Assembly: GCA_947501565.1 (NCBI GenBank)
Contig: CANMWJ010000009.1
Span: forward strand, 1-64,000
DNA: 64,000 nucleotides
Reading direction: 5' to 3'
Source: an uncultured Marinobacterium sp.
GTDB taxonomy: Bacteria; Pseudomonadota; Gammaproteobacteria; Pseudomonadales; Balneatricaceae
Position 1 is the stretch's first letter; the number at the start of each line of letters is the position of its first letter. This document shows, piece by piece, positions 29,239 to 37,240 of this stretch. A program made the translations under genes and the position numbers. The notes beneath the pieces were generated by a model. That model had not been told where the DNA came from and ran no database searches. It was given only the letters and a program-made list of their open reading frames with translations.

Positions 29239-30717
29239 ATGACATTTGCCGAACTCGGCCTTTCTCCGGCGATTCTTGACGCCGTTACCCAGCAGGGTTA
29301 CGACACCCCCTCCCCTATTCAGGCGAAAGCAATTCCTGCGGTTCTGGATGGCCGTGATGTGATGGCTGCAGCCCAGACGGGTACGGGTAAAACAGCAGGT
29401 TTCACCCTGCCGGTGCTGGAGAGACTGACTGAGGGGCAGCGTGCCAAGGCGAATCAGGTGCGTGCACTGGTGTTAACACCAACGCGCGAACTGGCAGCTC
29501 AGGTGGGTGACAGTGTTAAGACCTACAGCCAGAACCTGCCACTGCGCTCGACCGTGGTATTTGGTGGCGTAAAGATCAATCCCCAGATGATGGCGCTGCG
29601 TCGCGGTGTCGACGTACTGGTAGCAACACCGGGTCGTTTGCTCGATCTCTACAACCAGAACGCCGTCAAATTCAGCCAGCTGGAAGTACTGGTGCTGGAT
29701 GAAGCCGATCGCATGCTGGATATGGGTTTTATCCACGATATCCGCAAGATCCTGTCACTGCTGCCGAAAAACCGCCAGAACCTGCTTTTCTCTGCCACCT
29801 TCTCTGACGATATCCGAGCACTGGCGAAAGACCTGGTCCATGACCCGATTGAGATCTCGGTGAATCCACCCAATGCCACCGCCAAAACGGTGAAACAGTG
29901 GATTCATCCGGTCGACAAGAAAAAGAAATCCGCCCTGCTCACGCAACTGATCAAAAAGCATCAGTGGCGTCAGGCGCTGGTCTTCACCCGCACCAAACGC
30001 GGCGCCAACCAGCTCACCCGTCACCTCGACGCTCAGGGCATCAGCGCCTCTGCGATTCACGGCAACAAAAGCCAGGGCGCACGTACCCGAGCACTGGAAG
30101 AGTTTAAGAACGGCAAACTGCAGATGCTGGTTGCGACCGACATTGCCGCCCGCGGTCTGGATATCGACCAGCTGCCCCAGGTGGTGAACTTCGATCTGCC
30201 CAACGTACCGGCGGATTACGTACACCGTATCGGCCGTACCGGACGTGCGGGTGCGACCGGTCAGGCGGTCTCTCTGGTGAGTGCGGATGAACACAAGCAA
30301 CTGAACGACATCGAGAACCTGATTGGCCGTTTGCTGGATCGCGAGTTCGTCGATGGCTTCGATCCGGTACATGTCCTGCCGGAGTCACGCCTGCGTACAC
30401 CGAAAAAACCAAAGAAAGCGAAGAAACCTAAGCAAGCACGCGTAGAACACGCCGACGGTCAGCGTTCGGGCGAAAGCGCACGTGGCCACAAGCCAAGCGG
30501 TAAAAACAAGCGTCATATCCCGGCAGCTAAATCCGGTGGCGAGCAGCCAAGCCGTCGTCGGAGCAAAGCCAATCCGGCCAAGCCTAAATCACCTGCGGGC
30601 AACAAACCGAAAGCAGCGTCCCAGCCAAAAACGGGATCGGCAAACACCTCTCAAAAACCGGCTAACCCGGCGCGTAAACCACGCCGTCGTCCTTACACGC
30701 CTAAGCCTGCTGGCTGA
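29239..30717 (+). CDS. rhlE: DEAD-box RNA helicase RhlE
   Basis: A 492-aa ATP-dependent RNA helicase acting in rRNA and mRNA metabolism. All core motifs are present: Q motif ([10 protein letters not shown]), [26 protein letters not shown], and [10 protein letters not shown] at the end of the second RecA domain. After about residue 375 there is a low-complexity basic tail rich in Lys, Pro, Ser and Arg, about 115 aa, typical of RhlE proteins and likely to bind RNA non-specifically. It is divergent from hisA and monocistronic. Confidence 0.96.
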   Translation: MTFAELGLSPAILDAVTQQGYDTPSPIQAKAIPAVLDGRDVMAAAQTGTGKTAGFTLPVLERLTEGQRAKANQVRALVLTPTRELAAQVGDSVKTYSQNLPLRSTVVFGGVKINPQMMALRRGVDVLVATPGRLLDLYNQNAVKFSQLEVLVLDEADRMLDMGFIHDIRKILSLLPKNRQNLLFSATFSDDIRALAKDLVHDPIEISVNPPNATAKTVKQWIHPVDKKKKSALLTQLIKKHQWRQALVFTRTKRGANQLTRHLDAQGISASAIHGNKSQGARTRALEEFKNGKLQMLVATDIAARGLDIDQLPQVVNFDLPNVPADYVHRIGRTGRAGATGQAVSLVSADEHKQLNDIENLIGRLLDREFVDGFDPVHVLPESRLRTPKKPKKAKKPKQARVEHADGQRSGESARGHKPSGKNKRHIPAAKSGGEQPSRRRSKANPAKPKSPAGNKPKAASQPKTGSANTSQKPANPARKPRRRPYTPKPAG

Positions 30718-30753
30718 AGCGTCGGTGTTGCGACACCTTAGTCACTCACTCCG

Positions 30754-30793
30754 TTTTACCCTTCCTAGCTGTTTCCAGGCAGGAAGGGTAAAA
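30754..30793. other. Long stem-loop after rhlE
   Basis: TTTTACCCTTCCT (30754-30766) and AGGAAGGGTAAAA (30781-30793) form a perfect 13-bp stem with a 14-nt loop. In both directions the 3' side is A-rich, the reverse of an intrinsic terminator, so the structure may instead block 3' exonucleases after Rho-dependent ending. It lies 36 bp after the rhlE stop. Confidence 0.5.
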
Positions 30794-30967
30794 AACGGGA
30801 AGTCGCGCTAAACACTCGCCCGTATCGGTCGATACCCTCCCCATAAGCTTGGTTTTGGTACAAATAATCAAAATCGATTCAATAACTGCTCAGCATCCAC
30901 CTGTCATCGGTAAGCTGTTCATTTCATTAGAAATAATACATTTAATAAACATGTTATATAGATAAGC

Positions 30968-31033
30968 GCGATAACCTTATCGCTTTCCAGACATGTTTTA
31001 GGCAAATCGAAACATTTACACACCATTTGCCTA
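30968..31033 (+). promoter_or_regulatory. Two operator-like dyads upstream of the PAS-GGDEF-EAL gene
   Basis: GCGATAA-CC-TTATCGC at 30968-30983 is a 16-bp perfect dyad. TAGGCAAAT at 30999-31007 is repeated inverted as ATTTGCCTA at 31025-31033, with a 17-bp spacer. Both lie 130-195 bp before the start codon in an AT-rich stretch. They are candidate binding sites; I cannot name the factor. The rest of the 445-bp gap shows no gene. Confidence 0.4.
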
Positions 31034-31162
31034 CAAGATTTTTCACTGCTAGATTACCGCATTCGTGCAACGACGGACCTGCACCGCTTTACCGCCTGCC
31101 GGAGCACACTGCGTTTTCAGCACATTAAGATTTAATCCCTGAACGCAACACCACGGGATGGT

Positions 31163-33118
31163 ATGAAGAATTTACTGAAGCAAAGCCGCGACCCTCACGC
31201 AGCCCGACGCTGCAAACTGTGCAGTTTGCCCGCGTTCCGTATCGCAGCGCTGTATTGCCTGTTTTCCATTGTCTGGATTGTTCTATCCGACAACGCCATC
31301 GAAGCGGTGGTAAGCGATACCAAGCTGCTTTCCGATATACAGACCGGAAAAGGCCTGTTCTTTATCGTAATTACCACCTTGCTGATCTTTTATCTGATAC
31401 ATCGCGCCTTTCGTGAACATCAGCGCAGCCTCAACTACATGCACACACTGGTGGAAGCCATTCCGGATCTGGTCTGGCTGAAAGATCCGGATGGCGTCTA
31501 CGTGGCGTGCAACTCTAAGTTTGAGCGTTTCTTCGGCTCCAAAGAGCGAGAGATCATCGGCAAAACCGACTATGACTTCGTCGATAAAGAGCTGGCAGAC
31601 TTCTTCCGTAAGCACGATGTCGCAGCTGCACAGGCTGGCGGTCCGACCATCAACGAGGAGGAAGTTACCTACGCCGACGACGGTCATAAAGAGATGCTGG
31701 AAACCATCAAAACCCCGATGTTTGACAGTAATGGTCGACTGATCGGCGTATTGGGGATCGCCCGCGATATCACCCTGCGTAAGCAGCAGGAGGAGCAGAT
31801 CCTGCATCAGGCGCACTTTGATACCCTGACTGATCTACCCAACCGTTTCCTATCGCTCTATCAGCTTTCGCAACGAATCGTCGAGGCGAAACGGGACAAC
31901 GAACAGATCGCCGTGCTTTTCCTCGATCTGGACGACTTCAAGAAAATTAATGATTCCCTCGGCCATGACACTGGGGACAAGCTGCTGATCGACGCGGCGC
32001 GCCGTCTGCGTTCCGTGCTACGTGACGAAGACACCGTTGGGCGCCTGGGTGGCGATGAATTTATCGTGCTGCTCAGCGGCCTGAAACACGCCGAAGATGT
32101 TGCCCCAATCGCCGAAAACCTGATCAGCTGCTTCAGCGAAGCCTTCCATATCGACGGCCGTGAACTGATGCTGACCGCCAGTATCGGTATCGCTATCTAC
32201 CCCGGTGACGGCGACGACTCCTCTACCCTGCTGCGTAACGCCGACGCCGCGATGTACCACTCCAAAGAGGAGGGTCGCAACACCTACTCCTATTTCACCG
32301 ATGCGATGAACCGCGACGTCTCTCACCGCCTGTTGCTTGAAGAACAGATGCACGGTGCGATCCGCCGACAGGAGTTCTACCTCTGCTTCCAGCCCCAGGT
32401 TGATGTTAGCAACGGCGAAATTCTGGGCTTCGAAGCCCTACTGCGCTGGAAAAACCCAGTACTGGGCCTGGTATCACCGGCTGAGTTTATCCCGGTCGCG
32501 GAGCACTCCGGTCTGATCGTACAGCTGGGTGAGTTTGTACTAATAGAGGCGCTGAAGGCTGCGGGCGAACTGCGCGCAAACTTTGGCGAACATCTGAAGA
32601 TGGCAGTGAACCTGTCGCCACGTCAGTTCCGTGATCCGAACCTGATCAGCGTGATTCAGGAGATCATCGGCACCTCTGGCGTTCCGGCAGACTCACTGGA
32701 GCTGGAGATCACCGAAGGCGTACTGATGAGCGGTCACACCTTCATCGACAACGCCCTGGCTGCGTTCAGCCAGGACGGTATCAGCATCGCAATGGATGAC
32801 TTCGGCAGCGGCTACTCCTCCCTGAGTTACCTGCGTAACTACCCGTTCGACGTAGTGAAGATCGACCAGAGTTTTATCCGCGATATCACCGACGATCCGG
32901 CCGATCTGGAGCTGGTCAGCGCCGCGATTGCGATGGCGCACAGCCTGGGCCTGAAAGTGCTGGCGGAGGGTGTAGAAACACGGGCACAACTGGCCCTGCT
33001 GGCGGAACGTGGCTGCGACTCGGCACAGGGTTACCTGTTCAGCCGTCCGCTGGAGTTTGAGGATGCCAAGGTACTGCTGTCGAACAAACAATCTGCGTTA
33101 GAGAGCGAGCAGGTTTAG
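31163..33118 (+). CDS. Membrane PAS-GGDEF-EAL c-di-GMP enzyme
   Basis: A 651-aa protein with two membrane segments (about 25-45 and 68-85), a PAS domain (about 90-205, with WLKDPDGVYVACNSKF), a GGDEF domain with the intact motif at residues 296-300, and an EAL domain with EAL at 424-426 (FEALLRW) plus the conserved LEITEG, DDFGSGYSSL and KIDQSFI motifs. Both catalytic halves look active, so net synthesis or breakdown of c-di-GMP depends on regulation through PAS. Its final bases overlap the convergent trmK gene by 4 bp. Confidence 0.95.
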   Translation: MKNLLKQSRDPHAARRCKLCSLPAFRIAALYCLFSIVWIVLSDNAIEAVVSDTKLLSDIQTGKGLFFIVITTLLIFYLIHRAFREHQRSLNYMHTLVEAIPDLVWLKDPDGVYVACNSKFERFFGSKEREIIGKTDYDFVDKELADFFRKHDVAAAQAGGPTINEEEVTYADDGHKEMLETIKTPMFDSNGRLIGVLGIARDITLRKQQEEQILHQAHFDTLTDLPNRFLSLYQLSQRIVEAKRDNEQIAVLFLDLDDFKKINDSLGHDTGDKLLIDAARRLRSVLRDEDTVGRLGGDEFIVLLSGLKHAEDVAPIAENLISCFSEAFHIDGRELMLTASIGIAIYPGDGDDSSTLLRNADAAMYHSKEEGRNTYSYFTDAMNRDVSHRLLLEEQMHGAIRRQEFYLCFQPQVDVSNGEILGFEALLRWKNPVLGLVSPAEFIPVAEHSGLIVQLGEFVLIEALKAAGELRANFGEHLKMAVNLSPRQFRDPNLISVIQEIIGTSGVPADSLELEITEGVLMSGHTFIDNALAAFSQDGISIAMDDFGSGYSSLSYLRNYPFDVVKIDQSFIRDITDDPADLELVSAAIAMAHSLGLKVLAEGVETRAQLALLAERGCDSAQGYLFSRPLEFEDAKVLLSNKQSALESEQV

Positions 33119-33777
33119 GCCTGTAACTGACGATACGCCTGCAGCGCGGCTGCGGCCTGGTCACAACCGCCAGCGGCCACACGGCCATAGTGATCGAGCA
33201 AGCGCTGCAGGTAATTCTGGTCGGTACTGCGTGAAAGATCCCACATATCGCTCCCCACGTCGGAGAGAGAACGATCCTCACGATTGGAGAGATGCAGCAC
33301 TTCGTAGAAGCGGCGATTTTCTTCGATCAGCGTTTCGTTGATCAAACCAAAACCCAGCTCCGCCAATCGCGTGCGCACCTTGTAGATGTGGTGCACCGGA
33401 CAGAGCATAAACTCCAACTCCCAATCCGGGTGGTTAAGGCTGATCGCCTCCACCATCTCCAGCGTCAGATCACCACCGACACCGGCGATAATAACCAGCT
33501 GCCGCCCGGCATTATCCGGTAACTCCAGCTGCGCCACATCCATACAGTGCACCTGCCACTGGCGCCCCGCCAGCGGTCCGCTTGAAAGCTGCGTCAGCTT
33601 ATCCTCCAGCGCCAGTGTTAAACCCGGCACCACATCGACAAAATGGACAGTTTTCGCCGCCCCCCGCTGCAACAACGCAGCGCCAAGAAAACCGTGATCG
33701 CAACAGCAATCCCAGATCTCCCCATAGGGCTCGGTGATCATCTCATCGATGGTTTGCAGGCGTTGGCTGAGTTTCAA
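33115..33777 (-). CDS. trmK: TrmK-family tRNA (adenine-N1) methyltransferase
   Basis: A 220-aa SAM-dependent methyltransferase of the TrmK/DUF633 family, which methylates N1 of A22 in tRNAs in Gram-positive bacteria; the gammaproteobacterial members are less studied. The SAM-binding block is IWDCCCDHGFLGAALL (about residues 21-36), followed by VHFVDVVP and IIAGVGGDLTLEM. The start appears to be TTG at 33777 with a weak SD. It is convergent with, and slightly overlaps, the PAS-GGDEF-EAL gene. Confidence 0.8.
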   Translation of the reverse strand: MKLSQRLQTIDEMITEPYGEIWDCCCDHGFLGAALLQRGAAKTVHFVDVVPGLTLALEDKLTQLSSGPLAGRQWQVHCMDVAQLELPDNAGRQLVIIAGVGGDLTLEMVEAISLNHPDWELEFMLCPVHHIYKVRTRLAELGFGLINETLIEENRRFYEVLHLSNREDRSLSDVGSDMWDLSRSTDQNYLQRLLDHYGRVAAGGCDQAAAALQAYRQLQA

Positions 33778-33879
33778 AAGACTTAATCCGGGTAGCTAGA
33801 TTCGGGGCGCTAATGATAGACCGACAGAATGATTAAACCAACGCACGGGCCACGCAGTTATCCCTGGTTTGGCCAATAT

Positions 33880-33964
33880 TGTTGGGAGTCGCTAACGCTC
33901 GTCCGCAACCTACCTAAACCAAACCACCACGTAGGTTGGCGACGAGCGCCAGCGACTCCCAACA
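33880..33964. repeat. Inverted pair of type A REP palindromes
   Basis: Copies at 33880-33913 (TGTTGGGAGTCGC... form) and 33931-33964 (GTAGGTTGGCGACGAGC... form) face each other across 17 bp, a BIME-like arrangement between trmK and the antiporter gene. The first copy has one extra base (CTCGTCCGCAACC). Confidence 0.85.
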
Positions 33965-33989
33965 TCAATCTTTCTTAAAAATACCCCAA

Positions 33990-35201
33990 TCACCCGATCG
34001 TCTTTCTCACTAACCGATCCATCAACGGCGCCTGCACAAACAAGGTAAAGATAACCACCGCATACACGATCGACTGCACCGTATACCAACCTTCCACCTC
34101 AACCGGAACCGCCAGCACCAGCGCAAGTGACACCGCACCGCGCAAACCACCCCACATCATCACCTGTTTGTAGTTACTGTTGCAGGGTTCAATACGCGGC
34201 AACAACGTAAACGCAGGCAACAATCCGTAGATCACAACAAAACGCACCAGAGTCGCCGCACCGATACCCACCAGCATCGCTGGCCATTGCGAGGTAAACA
34301 TAGAGACGGTGATGGTCACACCCACCAGAATAAAGAGGATGGCGTTAGCGATATAGGCGTTCAGCTCCCAGAACTCCGGTGCAAAGTGATGATCTTTCTG
34401 CGCGGTTTTCCGACAGAACTCACCCAACACCAGCCCGGCACTTAACACCGCTACCACACCGGATACATGCAACCAGTGCTCGGCGACAAAAAACGACAGC
34501 ACCGCCGCAATAATGCCAAGCAGCGTATGGGCATACGCACCAATACACCAGCGATAGAGATAACGTGCACACCTGGCGATCAGCAACCCAACCAGCACCC
34601 CACCCAACAGACTCTTGGCGAAGGTGAAAGAGGCTCCCCAAACGGTCAGCCCCGCGTCAGGGTTCAGCGAAGCCGCCACCAGAATACTGTACAGCACAAT
34701 CACCGTCACATCGTTAAACAGGCTCTCCCCTTCCAACAGGGCGTTAAGCCGATCCGGCGCACCCAGCTTTTTAAAGATAGCCACCACTGCCACGGGGTCA
34801 GTTGCCGAGAGGATCACGCCTGCCAGTAACGCAGTGAGTAGCGGGAAACCTGTCCCATCACCGATCCCCCAATAGATCAGTAATCCCGTCAGCCCCGCCG
34901 CAAATAACATCGCCGGAATCGCCAGAAACAACACAGCAGGCAGATTGCCCAGCAAGGCTTTGAAATTGGCGTTAAATGCCGACTCGAAGATGATGATCGG
35001 CACCAGCAGATGGAGGATAAGATCGACGAAGTCGTACCAGCGCAGACCGGTATCGAAGCCCATCATCACAATCAGCTCTGAGCCAAGAAAACCGATGACC
35101 ACAAGAAAACTGGAGAACGGTAGTTTTAGCCGTTCGGCCAGCGGCTCGATCAGCATGGCGAACAGCAACAGAGTGGCGAAGAGTGCGACGGTTTGAAGCA
35201 T
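33990..35201 (-). CDS. CPA1-family Na+(K+)/H+ antiporter
   Basis: A 403-aa integral membrane protein with about 12 helices and the CPA1 family motifs ATDPVAVVAIF (about residues 133-143) and EGESLFNDVTVIVL (about 157-170), whose Asp residues bind ions. It exchanges cytoplasmic Na+ or K+ for protons, important for marine pH and salt homeostasis. There is no C-terminal regulatory domain: the protein ends soon after the last helix. It is alone on this strand. Confidence 0.9.
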   Translation of the reverse strand: MLQTVALFATLLLFAMLIEPLAERLKLPFSSFLVVIGFLGSELIVMMGFDTGLRWYDFVDLILHLLVPIIIFESAFNANFKALLGNLPAVLFLAIPAMLFAAGLTGLLIYWGIGDGTGFPLLTALLAGVILSATDPVAVVAIFKKLGAPDRLNALLEGESLFNDVTVIVLYSILVAASLNPDAGLTVWGASFTFAKSLLGGVLVGLLIARCARYLYRWCIGAYAHTLLGIIAAVLSFFVAEHWLHVSGVVAVLSAGLVLGEFCRKTAQKDHHFAPEFWELNAYIANAILFILVGVTITVSMFTSQWPAMLVGIGAATLVRFVVIYGLLPAFTLLPRIEPCNSNYKQVMMWGGLRGAVSLALVLAVPVEVEGWYTVQSIVYAVVIFTLFVQAPLMDRLVRKTIG

Positions 35202-35419
35202 AAAACGCCCGGACGGGTGACATGGCCAAAGGCATCGCGAGGCAGCGCTATGAATCGTTCCGATCTCTCGGAGAAGATCGCCCCCGCAATACCGGCAAAT
35301 TAATTCGGGTGAACACAGTTAATGGGCAGTATAGACGAGGCGGGAGAACGCTCTATGGGCAGAAAAAGCATGCTTTTTACGCCGACCAGATGATCTGGCC
35401 AAAAAACCGCTCCAAAGAA

Positions 35420-35450
35420 AACCCCGATACCAACAACCGATATCGGGGTT
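35420..35450 (-). terminator. Rho-independent terminator after the SPFH gene
   Basis: AACCCCGATA and TATCGGGGTT form a perfect 10-bp stem around an 11-nt loop, with a T-rich run on the minus strand. It lies 12 bp after the stop of the SPFH lipoprotein gene. No attC-like site is seen between this gene and the antiporter gene. Confidence 0.8.
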
Positions 35451-35461
35451 CTCCATAAGGA

Positions 35462-36301
35462 TCAGCGCGCCCCTTTCACGATAGGAATACCGTTAGCCCC
35501 CACTGGGATATAAACGGTTGTGTGATTGGGAGACTCAGCCATCTTCAGCTGCGCATTAATCGCTTCATGCTGAAGGTAGTTAGTAGTAAGCGTAGCGTTG
35601 ATGATCTTCTGTGCTTCGGCGATACCTTTAGCTTCTTCGATCCGTATCTCCGCATCTTTACGCGCAATCTCTTTCTGGGTCGCCTTCTCTGACAGGAGCT
35701 GCTGCGCGGCCAGTTTCTTCTCTACCGCATTCGCCACAATCTCCGGATAGTTGATATTACCCACTACGATTTTGCTGACATTAAACGGCGTGTCTTTGAG
35801 ATAGGAGCGAACCTTCGTGATCACCTCCGCAGCAATTTTGCTGCGATTTGCCTTTAACGAGCGGCTATCGTATTTCTGAACTGCGTCACGTACGTAGGTT
35901 CTGAACGTTTCCTGCACAAATCGCTTGTACCAATTTTCACCGCCATAGGTCTCCACCACAGCCTTCACGCTCCCCGGGTTGATGGAGATAACCGCGTGAA
36001 AGTTAAAGGTGATATTCAGGTCATCGTTCGCAAGAATCTTAAAGTTCTCGGTATAGGTGTTGGGACGCATATCGATATTGATAACCTGATTCCGCCACAG
36101 CGAAACACCGTAGTTTCCAGGCCCCTGTATGGTCGCTTTGTAGCCCCCCGCCCCGAACACCCTCGGCTTTTCGTAGACATAACCTTCATGCCCTGCAGGC
36201 GTGTTCGGATTGCTACATGAGGTAAGCGATAACACCACGAAAATTCCGAGTATTAGAAATGCGGTGGTACCGCCCAGAACTGATGACTTCCTCTGGAACA
36301 T
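35462..36301 (-). CDS. SPFH/prohibitin-domain lipoprotein
   Basis: A 279-aa protein with a lipoprotein signal ending in the lipobox LTSC (Cys about residue 29). An SPFH/Band-7 domain (about 45-200) follows, then an Ala/Glu/Lys-rich helix typical of SPFH proteins (AAQQLLSEKATQKEIARK, EAKGIAEAQKI) that drives oligomerisation. SPFH proteins scaffold membrane microdomains and proteases, but the lipid-anchored form is less usual than the transmembrane one. AGGGAAG lies five bases before the ATG, which is only 25 bp after the core site of attC3. It may be either a fourth cassette gene that lost its attC or the chromosomal flank. Confidence 0.8.
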   Translation of the reverse strand: MFQRKSSVLGGTTAFLILGIFVVLSLTSCSNPNTPAGHEGYVYEKPRVFGAGGYKATIQGPGNYGVSLWRNQVINIDMRPNTYTENFKILANDDLNITFNFHAVISINPGSVKAVVETYGGENWYKRFVQETFRTYVRDAVQKYDSRSLKANRSKIAAEVITKVRSYLKDTPFNVSKIVVGNINYPEIVANAVEKKLAAQQLLSEKATQKEIARKDAEIRIEEAKGIAEAQKIINATLTTNYLQHEAINAQLKMAESPNHTTVYIPVGANGIPIVKGAR

Positions 36302-36325
36302 AAGATCTTCCCTGAATGCTAATTT

Positions 36326-36383
36326 TTATAACGGTGTATGGCAGCCCCTGCCAAGCAGTGGCAACAACAGCCATCTGTTAAAT
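36326..36383 (-). other. attC3-like recombination site
   Basis: On the minus strand ATTTAAC (36383-36377) opens the site and GTTATAA (36332-36326) closes it. Between them ATGGC/GCCAT and TGCCA/TGGCA pair as two boxes around unpaired spacers, giving a 58-bp attC-type fold. The stop codon of the upstream 115-aa gene lies within ATTTAAC. The closing core deviates from GTTRRRY at its last base. Confidence 0.6.
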
Positions 36384-36725
36384 GACGTGAGCATAGATAA
36401 AAGTGCTTACACCTACTGTAAAGGCTGAGAGAAACCCGTAATCGATGACAGTTTTGGACAGTGACTCTTTTCTCTTCCCTAAGGGAAAAAATCCCATAAA
36501 GACCAGAGTAATGCCTAATGCTAAAAATAACGGATACACGTAAGCAAGGGCAGCCCAAACTACAGACCATAGGAGAAAGATGACAGCTTTCCTGTGCCTG
36601 TTAAGCATAGGGCGGTTGGCGTTTTCCTTTTCGTATTTCTCTCTAGACCACCTAGCAATGATAATCAGAGCAATACCACCAAGAACAACGAGAAGTAAGG
36701 TAGGCACTGTATCCATAAGGTTCAT
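36378..36725 (-). CDS. Cassette gene: small membrane protein of unknown function
   Basis: A 115-aa protein with an N-terminal membrane segment (about 8-24), a basic cytoplasmic stretch (SREKYEKENANRPMLNRHRK) and two or three further hydrophobic segments. I do not recognise a family. The ATG at 36725 lies six bases after the GTTAAGC core of attC2, without a clear SD; a second ATG at 36716 is possible. The stop is inside attC3. Its base composition is more AT-rich than the core genes around. Confidence 0.6.
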   Translation of the reverse strand: MNLMDTVPTLLLVVLGGIALIIIARWSREKYEKENANRPMLNRHRKAVIFLLWSVVWAALAYVYPLFLALGITLVFMGFFPLGKRKESLSKTVIDYGFLSAFTVGVSTFIYAHVI

Positions 36726-36730
36726 TTAAT

Positions 36731-36801
36731 GCTTAACATAAAGGGTCGGAGCGTAACGATGATCCGAGCCCAAAGCTCGTTCTCTGACATTTTTGTTATG
36801 C
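36731..36801 (-). other. attC2-like recombination site
   Basis: On the minus strand GCATAAC (36801-36795) opens and GTTAAGC (36737-36731) closes this 71-bp site; GTTAAGC fits GTTRRRY exactly. The two halves pair well: the terminal boxes, then GACATTTTT with AAAGGGTC, TCGTT/AACGA, and a GAGC/GCTC hairpin at the tip. The TAA stop of the 95-aa gene is within GCATAAC. It is the most convincing attC of the three. Confidence 0.72.
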
Positions 36802-37083
36802 ATCTGTAGTTTCAAACTCAAAACCACCATGTAATTTCGTGGTGATGTTGTACAAGCCGCAACCAATGAAAGCCATAAGGTAACCAAACATGCCATAAAT
36901 CAGCGGCGAAAATACTAAAAGACCAAATGGTATATTGAGTGGTTCACCGTGCTGATTGAGCATAGGCATCAGAAGCATCATAGATATACCAGCAAGCATA
37001 AATGGAATGGTAAGCAGTCCCACTATTACTCCAAGGACTTTTCCATTCTGATGGGATGACAACTTTTTTACTCGATGCTTCAA
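36796..37083 (-). CDS. Cassette gene: 95-aa membrane protein
   Basis: Two or three hydrophobic segments (about residues 17-40 and 50-80) with the pattern LIYGMFGYLMAFIGCGLYN, followed by a short acidic C-terminus with FEFETTDA. It resembles a widespread group of small uncharacterised membrane proteins ending in an acidic FE/VE motif; I cannot name a function. The start is TTG at 37083 with AAGGAG six bases upstream, 17 bp after the attC1 core. Its stop codon is part of the attC2 box. Confidence 0.65.
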   Translation of the reverse strand: MKHRVKKLSSHQNGKVLGVIVGLLTIPFMLAGISMMLLMPMLNQHGEPLNIPFGLLVFSPLIYGMFGYLMAFIGCGLYNITTKLHGGFEFETTDA

Positions 37084-37099
37084 GACGTACTCCTTGTCT

Positions 37100-37216
37100 A
37101 CATAACGCCTTGCACTGTAGCGAGTCCGGCAGCCTTAGGCTGTGATCTTCCCCCGAAAAAGTGGTGTCCACTTTTTCGGGGGAACTACATAGTCCGACAA
37201 CATGTGCTTGTTAGGC
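37100..37216 (-). other. attC1-like recombination site with a 17-bp hairpin insert
   Basis: On the minus strand GCCTAAC (37216-37210) opens and GTTATGT (37106-37100) closes the 117-bp site. GCAC/GTGC and the TCGGAC/GTCCGG regions mirror each other as attC arms. The tip contains a perfect 17-bp inverted repeat with a 3-nt centre (37148-37184: TTCCCCCGAAAAAGTGG and its complement), unusually strong for an attC variable terminal structure. It sits 24 bp after the SEC-C gene stop. Confidence 0.65.
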
Positions 37217-37240
37217 GAATATCTACCATCTAGAACTAAA

